Positions 17,401 to 25,175 of a DNA stretch of 64,000 nucleotides are shown piece after piece. Made by a program: the position numbers and the translations under genes. The first letter of the stretch is position 1; each line of letters starts with the position of its first letter. Location: positions 1-64,000 of the forward strand of contig NZ_JAJJOZ010000004.1 of assembly GCF_021653995.1 (NCBI RefSeq). Direction: 5' to 3'. The notes beneath the pieces were generated by a model. That model was not told where the DNA came from, made no database searches, and saw only the letters and a list, made by a program, of their open reading frames with translations. Source of the DNA: Allopusillimonas lactea. Lineage in GTDB: Bacteria; Pseudomonadota; Gammaproteobacteria; Burkholderiales; Burkholderiaceae_B.

Positions 17401-18379
17401 TGCGCAGGCCCTCGACGGTTTCGCGGATTTCGCGCTCACCGGGCAGGAAGACGAGCACATCGCCCGGACCATGGCGGGCGCATTCGCCCACGGCGTCTAC
17501 CACTGCATCGATCAGATCACGCTCTTCATCCAGGTGCGCGCGGCGCCCGCCTTCGTCGCGCCCTGCATCGCGGCTTACGCCAGTCGCGGCCTTGTCATCG
17601 ACCGCGTCATCCTGCAGCACCGGCCGGTAGCGCAGCTCTACCGGATACAGGCGCCCGGACACCTCGATCACCGGCGCGGGGCGCCCGGGCTGGCCGAAAT
17701 GCTCGGCAAATCGCGCGGCGTCGATAGTGGCCGAGGTGATGATGAGCTTAAGGTCGCGCCGGCGCGGCAACAACTGCTTGAGAAAGCCAAGCAGGAAATC
17801 GATGTTCAGGCTGCGCTCATGCGCTTCGTCGATGATGATGGTGTCATAACGGCGCAGCAGGGGGTCGCGCTGCGACTCCGCAAGCAGAATGCCGTCTGTC
17901 ATCAACTTGATGGCCGTGCCCGGGCCGCTGCGGTCGCTAAAGCGTATCTGGTAGCCAACCCAATCGCCGATCTCCGTGTTCAGCTCTTGTGCGATGCGCT
18001 TGGCCACCGACGTTGCAGCCAGGCGGCGCGGCTGTGTATGGCCGATGATGCCGCGCCGCCCGCGCCCCAACTCCAGGCAGATCTTGGGCAACTGCGTAGT
18101 TTTGCCCGAGCCGGTTTCGCCCGACACAATAATCACTTGGCTGGCTTTGATCGCTGCCGCGATGTCGGCACGGCGGGCGCTGACGGGAAGGTCGTCGGGA
18201 TAGGCCAGCGGCGGCAGCGGCCTGTCGGCCTGCGGATCGCGGGCTTGCCCGCCCTCTGTGGACGGCGATGCCTTCGCGCCATGGTTGCGGCCTGCGCCGG
18301 CGTCACTCGGCTTCTGGCGGTGCGCCTCGGATTTGTTACGCGTGTGTGCGTTTTCCGACAAATTGTCAGACTCTTGCAT
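14426..18379 (-). CDS. hrpA: ATP-dependent RNA helicase HrpA
   Basis: DEAH-box helicase of 1317 aa from the ATG at 18379 (MQESDNLSENAHTR). The reading frame continues upstream into argA, but that part is its antisense shadow. Walker A GETGSGKTTQ (about 89), IIIDEAHERS (about 184), the SAT motif ITSATIDAARF, QRAGRCGR, and a large C-terminal DUF3418 region are seen. It acts on mRNA and stalled ribosomes in the cytoplasm in E. coli. It has a low-complexity basic N-terminus of about 60 residues. Divergent from argA with a 72-bp control region. Confidence 0.97.
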   Translation of the reverse strand: MQESDNLSENAHTRNKSEAHRQKPSDAGAGRNHGAKASPSTEGGQARDPQADRPLPPLAYPDDLPVSARRADIAAAIKASQVIIVSGETGSGKTTQLPKICLELGRGRRGIIGHTQPRRLAATSVAKRIAQELNTEIGDWVGYQIRFSDRSGPGTAIKLMTDGILLAESQRDPLLRRYDTIIIDEAHERSLNIDFLLGFLKQLLPRRRDLKLIITSATIDAARFAEHFGQPGRPAPVIEVSGRLYPVELRYRPVLQDDAVDDKAATGVSRDAGRDEGGRRAHLDEERDLIDAVVDAVGECARHGPGDVLVFLPGEREIRETVEGLRKSSLAASEILPLYARLSQAEQERIFKPQGNVRRIVLATNVAETSLTVPGIRYVVDSGLARIKRYSWRNKVEQLRIEPISQASANQRAGRCGRIGPGVCIRLYSEDDFNKRAAFTDPEVLRSSLASVILRMKALRLNDIESFPFVDMPSGRAIADGYHLLQELGAIDDANTLTDTGRELARLPVDPRIARMVLAARDQQCLAEILVIASALSVQDPRDRPMQEREASEAAHAKFADDKSEFLSYLKLWRWYGEQVEHRASQRKLAALLRQNFLSPLRLREWHDVHTQLAALVGEQGWRVNTVAATYEQTHMALLAGLLGNIGLKSEESGAYQGARGIKFHIHPGSRLVKKAGRWVVAAELVETTRLYARCVAGIDPVWLERAGGHLLQRSWSDPRWEKKAGQVVANERATLYGLPVYHGRRVHFGRIDPAQARDIFIREALVPGEVDANLAFLQHNRKLIASIEKLEHQTRRPDILVDDALIYAFYDQKLPEGIFQTATLEKWFKGLNKQQAAALMLSRDDLMRHDAAGVTTDVFPREVEWQGVRMGLDYHFEPGSLRDGVTLTVPLFALNQIDPSRCEWLVPGMLKDKVLLLLRSLPQKLRRHCVPLPDYAAGFFERWFERAQNPSMGLLDAISADMWEQVKVRPQRSDFKLETLPAHLFMNFKVVDEHGRMLSGGRNLDQLKAEHGREAQASFQKVAARDENVAQALAHEQLTAWTFGPLPEIMEIKRKGQSFIGYPALVDKGSHCDLDVFDDPAQAREHHQAGLRRLFRLGLRDQVKYLEKNLPDLTRMSMQYISLGTQEELRDQIIDCALERACLAEPWPVDAEGFETRRTEGKARLGLLAQEVGRLAGQILAEWAALQKKLPQAKTHAAAYADLQKQQGQLVGKWFLRDTPYEHLSHFPRYFKAAQARIDKLRADPARDARLMAEMAPLLTQYQRALSTLKGARDTQLDTFRWLLEELRVALFAQELRTPMPVSVKRLQKAWGAMQR

Positions 18380-18407
18380 GAAACTTCTTTTAGGTGGACA
18401 GTCCATC

Positions 18408-18415
18408 ATTATAAT
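18408..18415. promoter_or_regulatory. Palindromic -10 shared by hrpA and argA
   Basis: The octamer ATTATAAT is its own reverse complement and supplies a perfect TATAAT on each strand (plus 18410-18415, minus 18413-18408). The starts predicted from it give leaders of about 30 nt for argA and 20 nt for hrpA. The -35 regions are weak on both strands. Confidence 0.45.
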
Positions 18416-18451
18416 TTTGACTGCAGCAACTTTCCCCGGACCGCATCGCCC

Positions 18452-19813
18452 ATGACCACGCCAGACGCCGACATCACGTTTTCCGCACAAGACGCGCCCG
18501 AGTTCGCGCCGGCTCAGTTTGTGCGATGGTTTCGCGAGGTCGCTCCTTATGTACATGATTTTCGGGGCAAAACCTTTGTCATCGGCTTCGGCGGCGAACT
18601 GGTGCGCGATGGCGTGCTCAACGCGCTCATCCAAGACCTTTCCCTGCTGTCGTCGCTGGGCGTCAAGCTGGTGCTGGTGCATGGCTCGCGCCCGCAAGTC
18701 AACGAACAACTGCGTCTCAAGGGTTTTGCCACCCAGTTTGGCAGCGGCACCGAGCCCACCACCCCCGAGGCGCTTGAATGCGCCAAAGAAGCGGCGGGTG
18801 AAATCCGCCTGGACATCGAAGCCGCTTTCAGCCAGGGGCTGCCCAATACGCCCATGTCGCACGCGCAGATCCGCGTAATTTCAGGCAACTTCGTCACCGC
18901 CCGGCCGGTAGGCGTAATCGACGGCGTCGATTACCTCCACACCGGCGCAGTGCGCAAGATGGACGTCGATGCCATGAACAGCATCATGCACCAGCGCGCC
19001 ATCGTGCTGCTGTCTCCTCTGGGCTTCTCGCCCACCGGCGAGGCGTTCAACCTGGCCATGGAAGACCTTGCCACCAGCGCCGCGGTTGCACTGCGCGCCG
19101 AGAAACTCATCTTCCTGACCCAGGATTGCACCATTCGCAATACCGACGGTTCAGTAGATACAGAGCTCGCACGCGAGGATGCGGACAAGCTGCTGCTGGC
19201 CGGTGGCGCGCTGGACGACGACACGGCAAGGTTTCTGACCCACGCCTCGCTGGCCGTAAAGCGCGGCGTGGCACGCGCACACTTGGTGCCCTATACGCTG
19301 GACGGCTCCGTATTGCTGGAGATCTTCACCCACGATGGCGTCGGCACAATGGTGGTCGAAGATACGCTGGACGATCTGCGCCCGGCCACCGTCGACGATA
19401 TTGGCGCGATCGTACAGCTTATTGAGCCGTTGGAGGCCGACGGCACGCTTGTGCCGCGCGGCCGTTCAGTCATCGAGCGCGATCTCGAACGCTTTACCGT
19501 ACTCGAACACGACGGCGTCATCTACGGCTGTGTGTCGCTCATCCCCTATCTGGAAGACGACATGGCCGAGATGGCCTGCCTCATCGTACATCCCGAATGG
19601 CAGGGCACCGGCGAAGGTGAAATGCTGCTGCGCCACACTGAAAGCCGAGCGCGCGCCATGGGCGCCAAACGGCTGTTCGTGCTCACCACACGCACGTCGC
19701 ACTGGTTCATGAAACGCGGCTTCGTGCGCGGTGGTGTGTCGGACCTGCCCAAGGAGAAGCAGGCGCACTACAACCGTTCGCGCAACAGCCTGGTTTTCAT
19801 CAAGAAGCTGTAG
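18452..19813 (+). CDS. argA: N-acetylglutamate synthase
   Basis: First enzyme of arginine biosynthesis, acetylating glutamate with acetyl-CoA. 453 aa: an amino-acid-kinase-like domain (about 25-290, VLVHGSRPQVNEQL near 75), which binds arginine in the classical enzyme, and a C-terminal GNAT domain (about 300-453, ACLIVHPEWQGTGEGEMLL near 372, the acetyl-CoA loop). The start is the ATG giving MTTPDADITFSAQDAPEFA; upstream frame extension is antisense of hrpA. It is monocistronic, divergent from hrpA. Confidence 0.96.
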   Translation: MTTPDADITFSAQDAPEFAPAQFVRWFREVAPYVHDFRGKTFVIGFGGELVRDGVLNALIQDLSLLSSLGVKLVLVHGSRPQVNEQLRLKGFATQFGSGTEPTTPEALECAKEAAGEIRLDIEAAFSQGLPNTPMSHAQIRVISGNFVTARPVGVIDGVDYLHTGAVRKMDVDAMNSIMHQRAIVLLSPLGFSPTGEAFNLAMEDLATSAAVALRAEKLIFLTQDCTIRNTDGSVDTELAREDADKLLLAGGALDDDTARFLTHASLAVKRGVARAHLVPYTLDGSVLLEIFTHDGVGTMVVEDTLDDLRPATVDDIGAIVQLIEPLEADGTLVPRGRSVIERDLERFTVLEHDGVIYGCVSLIPYLEDDMAEMACLIVHPEWQGTGEGEMLLRHTESRARAMGAKRLFVLTTRTSHWFMKRGFVRGGVSDLPKEKQAHYNRSRNSLVFIKKL

Positions 19814-19859
19814 CGCCGCTGCGGACGGTAAAATGAGGCATACTTTGGCGCACGCCCAG

Positions 19860-19897
19860 GCATGGCGCATAGCGCGGCACGCACCGCCGCGCCATGC
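19860..19897. other. Inverted repeat downstream of argA
   Basis: Arms GCATGGCGC (19860-19868) and GCGCCATGC (19889-19897) can form a 9-bp stem with a 20-nt loop between argA and yggX. No T-run follows, so it is at best a weak terminator or an mRNA-end stabiliser. Confidence 0.3.
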
Positions 19898-19980
19898 ATA
19901 ACGTGCAATATAAGCGCAATGCGTGCTCGTTTACGCGCCGGCTGGCTTATCAACCCCCAATTTGCAGAGGTATATCCGAC

Positions 19981-20253
19981 ATGGCTCGCATGGTTCACTG
20001 TGTAAAACTCAAGCGCGAGGCCGAAGGGCTGGACTTCCCCCCCTACCCCGGCGATCTAGGCGTACGCATCTGGCAAAACGTGTCCAAGCAGGCATGGGCG
20101 CAATGGATACAGACGCAAACCCGCCTGGTAAACGAAAACCGCCTCAACCTTGCCGATGCCCGAGCCCGCAAATACCTGGCCCAGCAAATGGAGAAGTTTC
20201 TGTTCGAAGATGCAGACGTCGAGGCACAAGGCTACGTACCGCCATCCGAATGA
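19981..20253 (+). CDS. yggX: Fe(2+)-trafficking protein YggX
   Basis: 90 aa cytoplasmic protein that protects Fe-S clusters from oxidation. It starts MARMVHCVKLKREAEGLDF with the conserved Cys7, then PPYPGDLGVRIW and the C-terminal helix ARKYLAQQMEKFLF. Length and sequence are typical. The start is the ATG after an AGAGG site about 10 bp upstream. A strong terminator follows. Probably monocistronic. Confidence 0.96.
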   Translation: MARMVHCVKLKREAEGLDFPPYPGDLGVRIWQNVSKQAWAQWIQTQTRLVNENRLNLADARARKYLAQQMEKFLFEDADVEAQGYVPPSE

Positions 20254-20272
20254 AGCGCTAACACGCACACAG

Positions 20273-20296
20273 AAAAAGGGGGCATGCCCCCTTTTT
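20273..20296 (+). terminator. Bidirectional intrinsic terminator after yggX
   Basis: A perfect palindrome, AAAAAGGGGG-CATG-CCCCCTTTTT, with a 5-bp G/C stem extended by A/T pairs and a T-run on either strand. It lies 20 bp after the yggX stop and can also end the phoU transcript arriving from the right (stop at 20396). Confidence 0.85.
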
Positions 20297-20395
20297 ATCG
20301 CCCATCAACCGCGTGTGCCACGCGAGTGCGGAGCCGTTCTGCGGCGGTAAGGCGGCGCAGGTAGCCAGCGCCAGCGCGCTTGTGCCTGCCGCTTC

Positions 20396-21121
20396 TCAGG
20401 CCTTGTCGTCTTCGTCGGCTGACTCGCCGCGGGCGACACGCTCGGTGGCTTTGACGCCGGTGTGGCGGACATCGTCGCCGTGCACCATGTAAATGACCCG
20501 TTCGGCCATATTCTTGGCGTGGTCGCCGATGCGCTCAAGGGCGCGCGCGATGAAGATGAGATCAATCGAGCGCGAAATGGTGCGCGGATCTTCAATCATG
20601 TAGGTGATGATGTGACGCAGCGACCCCTTCCATTCGCGGTCGACTTCCTTGTCGTTGCGCACGACGGTTGCCGCGTGGATTGGGTCCATGCGGGCAAAGG
20701 CGTCAAGCGCATCGTGGATCATGCCCGCGACGCATGTGGCCATGTGGCGCAGTTCGACGACTGGCTCGTAGCGCTCGTTGCTTTCATGCAGACGGCGCGC
20801 CATTTTGGCGATTTTCTCGGCCTCATCGCCGCAGCGCTCCATGTCGGTGAGCATCTTGGATACCGACAGCAACAGGCGCAGATCGCCCGCCGTAGGCTGA
20901 TTGCGGGCGATCAGCAGGCCAATACGCTCATCGATTTCGACCTCAAGGCGATTGACTTCTTTTTCGCGTTCGCGAACCGTTTCGACCAGGCTGAGATCAC
21001 CGCTTGCCAGGGCATCCATACCCTCCCTGACCATGGACTCCACCAGCCCGCCCATCTGCAGAAACAGTGAGCGCGTGGTTTCGAGATCGGAATGAAACTG
21101 CTTGTTGGTGTGCTCAGTCAT
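20396..21121 (-). CDS. phoU: Phosphate transport regulator PhoU
   Basis: 241 aa all-helical protein with two PhoU repeats; each carries the metal-binding pattern (DMERCGDEAEKIAKMARR in the first half, ALERIGDHAKNMAERVIY in the second). PhoU represses the PhoR/PhoB response through the Pst transporter. pst and phoBR genes are not next to it, so it is a stand-alone phoU here. A well-matched Pho box lies about 97 bp upstream, suggesting direct control by PhoB. It is downstream of rpiA on the same strand with a 128-bp gap. Confidence 0.96.
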   Translation of the reverse strand: MTEHTNKQFHSDLETTRSLFLQMGGLVESMVREGMDALASGDLSLVETVREREKEVNRLEVEIDERIGLLIARNQPTAGDLRLLLSVSKMLTDMERCGDEAEKIAKMARRLHESNERYEPVVELRHMATCVAGMIHDALDAFARMDPIHAATVVRNDKEVDREWKGSLRHIITYMIEDPRTISRSIDLIFIARALERIGDHAKNMAERVIYMVHGDDVRHTGVKATERVARGESADEDDKA

Positions 21122-21217
21122 GGTGGCCTCTGTACAGCAATTATATGTGTGCGGCCAAGCGCGATGCGCGGCACAATGCGCACCTCGATCGACCCGGCAA
21201 TATCAATACGCAAGCAT

Positions 21218-21235
21218 ATAACAAATTTATGACAT
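21218..21235 (-). promoter_or_regulatory. Pho box upstream of phoU
   Basis: Read on the minus strand, ATGTCATAAATTTGTTAT matches the enterobacterial Pho box consensus (two CTGTCAT-type 7-mers separated by 4 AT-rich bases) at about 15 of 18 positions. A -10-like TATTGA or GATATT follows at the expected distance of about 10-14 bp, toward phoU. The match is by eye; the consensus is from memory. Confidence 0.65.
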
Positions 21236-21249
21236 GATGATGACCGGCA

Positions 21250-21933
21250 TCACGCGCCGGCAGGCACCATGCGCCGCACGCCTGATTGGCCCGACACCAG
21301 CGCGATATTGGCGCCCGACAGAGCGAACAGACCGCAACTGACAACGCCAGGGATGTTGTTGATGCGGCTTTCCATGACGTCGGGGTCGTGAATATCCAGG
21401 CCCGACACGTCAAGGATTTCGCAGCCGTTGTCGGTAATGAAGCCTGTACGCAGTGCAGGCTGGCCGCCCAAGCCGGCAAGACGGCGGGCAACGGCTTCGC
21501 GCGCCATGGGGATGACCTCGATCGGCAGCGGGAAGCGGCCCAATTGCCGCACCACCTTGGACTCATCGACGATGCATACAAAGCGCTCCGCTACCGAGGC
21601 AACGATTTTCTCGCGGGTCAGTGCGCCGCCACCGCCTTTGATCATGTTGAGCGCGGCATCGACCTCATCGGCCCCGTCGACATAGACGGGCATGCTATCG
21701 ACCTCGTTCAGATCGAAGACATCGATGCCGTGGCCCCGCAGGCGCTCGGCGCTGCGCTCGGAACTGGACACCGCGCCCAGAAAGCGCCCCTTGTGTACGG
21801 CCAGCGCATCAATGAATAGATCGACCGTGGACCCGGTGCCAACCCCAATAATGACGCCGGGCGCCAGCATGGGGAGAATATATTCGACGGCAGCGTCGGC
21901 CGCATTGCGTTTGAGCTGTGATTGATCAAGCAT
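21250..21933 (-). CDS. rpiA: Ribose-5-phosphate isomerase A
   Basis: Interconverts ribose-5-phosphate and ribulose-5-phosphate in the pentose phosphate pathway. 227 aa from the ATG at 21933. Conserved GVGTGSTVDLFI (about 30), SSSERSAERL, YVDGADEVD and KGGGGALTREKI (about 97) are all present. It is the last gene of the potFGHI-yffB-rpiA run, 13 bp after yffB, so it is probably co-transcribed with polyamine uptake, though a promoter inside yffB cannot be ruled out. Confidence 0.96.
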   Translation of the reverse strand: MLDQSQLKRNAADAAVEYILPMLAPGVIIGVGTGSTVDLFIDALAVHKGRFLGAVSSSERSAERLRGHGIDVFDLNEVDSMPVYVDGADEVDAALNMIKGGGGALTREKIVASVAERFVCIVDESKVVRQLGRFPLPIEVIPMAREAVARRLAGLGGQPALRTGFITDNGCEILDVSGLDIHDPDVMESRINNIPGVVSCGLFALSGANIALVSGQSGVRRMVPAGA

Positions 21934-21946
21934 GATAGTTGGCGGT

Positions 21947-22303
21947 TCAGATGAAGCGCTCAGTGTACTTCTTGTCGGAAAAGCCCACACTCACACTGCC
22001 CTCGGCATCCACGGCGACGGGCCGGCGCACCAGCGCGGGAAACTCGGCAATGAGCGCCAGCCAGTCTTGCGCCGAACCGGGCGCTTTACGCGATTCGGGC
22101 AGATTGCGCCAAGTCATCGAGGCCCGATTGACGAGCTTTTCCCAGCCGCCCAGTGCCTGCGCCCATTGCGTGAGCGTAGCGGGCGGCACTGGATGGTTGC
22201 GGTAATCGACGAACACCGCCTTCACGCCGTGGTTCGCGAGCCATGCCCGCGCCTTGACACAAGTGTCGCATTTTTCCAGCCCGTAAAGCTGAACACCTTG
22301 CAT
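21947..22303 (-). CDS. ArsC/Spx-family protein (YffB type)
   Basis: 118 aa thioredoxin-fold protein. It begins VQLYGLEKCDTCVKARAWL, with a CxxC in the position of the ArsC redox Cys, and ends with RRPVAVDAEGSVSVGF, the family's cis-Pro-like region. YffB-type members lack the arsenate-reductase Arg set and probably act as glutathione- or thiol-dependent reductases; arsenate reduction is not supported here. 13 bp after potI and 13 bp before rpiA, so it sits in the same transcript. Confidence 0.85.
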   Translation of the reverse strand: MQGVQLYGLEKCDTCVKARAWLANHGVKAVFVDYRNHPVPPATLTQWAQALGGWEKLVNRASMTWRNLPESRKAPGSAQDWLALIAEFPALVRRPVAVDAEGSVSVGFSDKKYTERFI

Positions 22304-22316
22304 GGATAAACTCCTG

Positions 22317-23129
22317 TTATTCAGAGACCCTGGCGGCACGGCGGATCTGGATGCGGTTCGCCACGATCACGCAGATGCCCACCGCAAGGATGAACAAGGT
22401 TGCCAGGGCATTGATCTCGGGCTTGAGCCCCAGGCGCACCCGCGAAAACACCTCGAGTGGCAGTGTGGTGTAGCCCGGCCCTGACAGAAACGACGCGATG
22501 ACGACGTCATCGAGCGATAACGTGAAGGCGAGCAGCCAGGCGGCCATCAATGCCGGAAAGATCAAGGGCAGCGTAATCACGAAAAATACCTTGAGCGGCG
22601 TGGCGCCCAGGTCGAGCGCCGCCTCTTCGAGCGAGCGATCGAGATCGCGTATACGCGACTGGATAATCACCGCCACATACGCCATGCAGAGCGTCGTGTG
22701 CCCTACCCAGATTGTGAAAACGCCATTGCCCGCCGGCCAGCCGAGAATATCGCGTATTTCAACGAACATCAGCAGCAGCGAAATGCCCAGCACGACTTCC
22801 GGCATGACCAGCGGCGCGCTCAACATGCCGATATAAAGACCAAAGCCGCGAAAACGACCCATGCGCGCCAATACGTAGCCCGCCCAAGTCCCGATGGCGA
22901 CTGCGGCCGTCGCAGTGAGCGCCGCAATCAACAGCGAGAGCCTGGCCGCACTGAGCAAAGCGCTGTCATTGAACAGCGACACGTACCAGCGCAACGAGAA
23001 ACCGCTCCATGAAGTGACCATGGCCGAATCGTTGAAGGAAAACACCATCAGCGACAGAATTGGCAAATAAAGGAAGGCAAAACCCAACCCAAGCGCCAGT
23101 GCGCGCCATACGGGATGCGGACGCGTCAT
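22317..23129 (-). CDS. potI: Putrescine ABC transporter permease PotI
   Basis: 270 aa inner-membrane permease with six predicted helices and the EAA loop LEEAALDLGATPLKVFFVITLP (about 175-197) that docks on the ATPase. It pairs with PotH. The ATG overlaps the potH stop by 4 bp (ATGA). With potF, potG and potH it forms a complete polyamine importer. Confidence 0.92.
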   Translation of the reverse strand: MTRPHPVWRALALGLGFAFLYLPILSLMVFSFNDSAMVTSWSGFSLRWYVSLFNDSALLSAARLSLLIAALTATAAVAIGTWAGYVLARMGRFRGFGLYIGMLSAPLVMPEVVLGISLLLMFVEIRDILGWPAGNGVFTIWVGHTTLCMAYVAVIIQSRIRDLDRSLEEAALDLGATPLKVFFVITLPLIFPALMAAWLLAFTLSLDDVVIASFLSGPGYTTLPLEVFSRVRLGLKPEINALATLFILAVGICVIVANRIQIRRAARVSE

Positions 23130-24043
23130 CGCTCACCTCGTGCGCGGCTTTCGATCTGCCGCACCTGGTTGTACTGGAACAAGACCAACGGGATCAACAG
23201 TAAACCGACCATCACCACCGTTACGGCAGCCGCCATGGGCCAGTCGGCATTGTTGAAGAACTCGTTCCACATAACGCGACCCATCATCAGGGTATCGGCA
23301 CCTCCCAGCATCTCGGGAATGACGTATTCGCCCACCGTGGGGATGAACACCAGCATGGCACCCGCCACTACGCCCGGCATAGACAGAGGCAACGTGATCG
23401 TGAGAAATGCGCGCCAAGGCCGCGCGCCGAGATCGTAAGCAGCCTCGAGCAGCCGCACATCCAGCTTGACCAGATTGGCGTATAAGGGCAGGATGAAAAA
23501 CGGCAGATAGGCATAGACCAGGCCGATGTAAACCGCCAGGTCGGTACGATAGATTTCAAGCGGCGTATCGATCACGCCCAGCCACAGCAGCAGGTTGTTG
23601 AGCAGCCCGTCGTTGCGCAAAATACCCACCCAGGCATAAACCCGCAGCAGCAGCGATGTCCAGAATGGCAGGATTACGCCCAGCAACAGTACATTGCGCA
23701 CAGAGGGGCTCGAACGCGCAATGTAATAGGCCATGGGATAGCCGATCAGCACGCAACAGGCCGTGCTGATCAGTGCCATCTTCACAGAATTGAGATAGGT
23801 GGCGATATACAGGCTGTCGGTGAAGAGCAGCGCATATCCGCGCAGGCTCAATGCAATGGTGAGCACTTCGTCTTTGAGCGCCGCCAACGGTGTGTAGGGC
23901 GGAACCCCGAACTGCAGATCGGCAAAGCTGATCTTGAGCACCAGCAGGAAAGGCACCAACAGGAACAGCGACAACCAAGCGTAGGGCCCCGCGATGGCGA
24001 GCCAGCGCCGCCCCCGCGGCAAGTGCCAGTCGGGCTTCTTCAT
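23126..24043 (-). CDS. potH: Putrescine ABC transporter permease PotH
   Basis: 305 aa from the ATG giving MKKPDWHLPRGRR. It has a cytoplasmic N-terminus and six helices, with the EAA loop LEAAYDLGARPWRAFLTITL. The N-terminal helix and the periplasmic loop before helix 2 have the usual PotH length. It overlaps potG (upstream) and potI (downstream) by 4 bp on each side, indicating translational coupling. Confidence 0.92.
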   Translation of the reverse strand: MKKPDWHLPRGRRWLAIAGPYAWLSLFLLVPFLLVLKISFADLQFGVPPYTPLAALKDEVLTIALSLRGYALLFTDSLYIATYLNSVKMALISTACCVLIGYPMAYYIARSSPSVRNVLLLGVILPFWTSLLLRVYAWVGILRNDGLLNNLLLWLGVIDTPLEIYRTDLAVYIGLVYAYLPFFILPLYANLVKLDVRLLEAAYDLGARPWRAFLTITLPLSMPGVVAGAMLVFIPTVGEYVIPEMLGGADTLMMGRVMWNEFFNNADWPMAAAVTVVMVGLLLIPLVLFQYNQVRQIESRARGER

Positions 24044-25170
24044 GACGACAATACCGTTGCGCTGTCGCTGGACCAAGCCAGGTACACCTCTTCATCCACA
24101 CCAGGCGCGTCGGCCTGGGCCAGCAACTGGCTCGGCACATGCGCCTCCACGTTCTGGCCGGCATCCAGCCGCACCTGGTAGCGCGCATAGGCCCCCATCC
24201 AGGCCACGTGCGTGACCATGCCGTGCCCCCAATTGGATTCAGTGTCGGGGGCGTGGCGCAGCACCCGTATGTTTTCGGGCCGCACCGACACGTGGATGTC
24301 CATGCCCAGGGGCTCGCTCACGCCGTGGTTGACGTACAGCGGGCGTGTGAGCTCGGGGCTTTCGATCAGAACGTGATCGGGCTCATCGACCGTGATGACA
24401 CCGGTGAACAGATTGGTAGACCCGATAAAGCCGGCCACGAACCGCGAATTTGGAAACGCATAGACATCGTGCGGCGTGCCGCACTGCACGATCTGCCCAT
24501 CTGTCATGACGGCCAGACGATCGGCCATGGTCATGGCTTCTTCCTGATCGTGCGTCACCATAATGCAGGTTACCCCGACCTGTTCGAGAATCTTGACCAG
24601 TTCTATTTGTGTTGCCTGGCGGATCTGCTTGTCCAGCGCCGACATGGGTTCATCGAGCAACAACAGCTTCGGGCGCTTGACCAGGCTGCGCGCCAACGCG
24701 ACACGCTGCTGCTGGCCGCCCGACAACTGATGCGGCTTGCGGCGCGCATAGCCCGCCAATTGCACCAGATCCAGCGCTTCAAACACGCGCTCGTGGATTT
24801 CGTTGGCGGGTACCCCTTCCTGTTTGAGGCCGAACGCAACGTTGGCTTCCACCGACATGTGGGGAAACAACGCGTAGGACTGGAACATCATGTTGACCGG
24901 CCGCTTGTAGGGCGGCAGGCTGGTGATGTCTTCGTTGTCGAGAAAGATACGGCCCGACGTGGCCTCCTCGAAGCCCGCCAGCATGCGCAGCAATGTGGAT
25001 TTGCCGCAGCCCGAACTGCCCAACAGCGCGAAGATTTCGTGCCGGCGCACGGATAGATTGACAGACCGCACGGCGACGGTGTCGCCAAAGATCTTGACGA
25101 CATCCTCAATGCGGACGAACTCATCCGCATCGCCCGACCAGGGAACAGAGACAGAACGAGTATCAGACAT
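24040..25170 (-). CDS. potG: Putrescine ABC transporter ATPase PotG
   Basis: 376 aa. ATPase domain with Walker A LGSSGCGKST (about 53), Q-loop, signature LSGGQQQRVALARSL and Walker B LLLLDEPMSALD, then a C-terminal regulatory TOBE domain (about 285-376). The residues KQIRQATQIELVKI after Walker B are typical of the PotA/PotG group. It starts 5 bp after potF and overlaps potH. Confidence 0.94.
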   Translation of the reverse strand: MSDTRSVSVPWSGDADEFVRIEDVVKIFGDTVAVRSVNLSVRRHEIFALLGSSGCGKSTLLRMLAGFEEATSGRIFLDNEDITSLPPYKRPVNMMFQSYALFPHMSVEANVAFGLKQEGVPANEIHERVFEALDLVQLAGYARRKPHQLSGGQQQRVALARSLVKRPKLLLLDEPMSALDKQIRQATQIELVKILEQVGVTCIMVTHDQEEAMTMADRLAVMTDGQIVQCGTPHDVYAFPNSRFVAGFIGSTNLFTGVITVDEPDHVLIESPELTRPLYVNHGVSEPLGMDIHVSVRPENIRVLRHAPDTESNWGHGMVTHVAWMGAYARYQVRLDAGQNVEAHVPSQLLAQADAPGVDEEVYLAWSSDSATVLSS

Positions 25171-25175
25171 AGCGG

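Noticed and set aside
16922..18451. 500-residue N-terminal extension of argA
   Set aside because: It is antisense of hrpA; the ArgA family start is the ATG at 18452.
18380..18862. 161-residue N-terminal extension of HrpA
   Set aside because: It is antisense of argA and is not similar to HrpA N-termini.
22317..25170. Nickel or sulfate transporter instead of Pot
   Set aside because: Binding protein begins with the PotF/PotD NWAEY motif and the ATPase has the PotA/PotG features.
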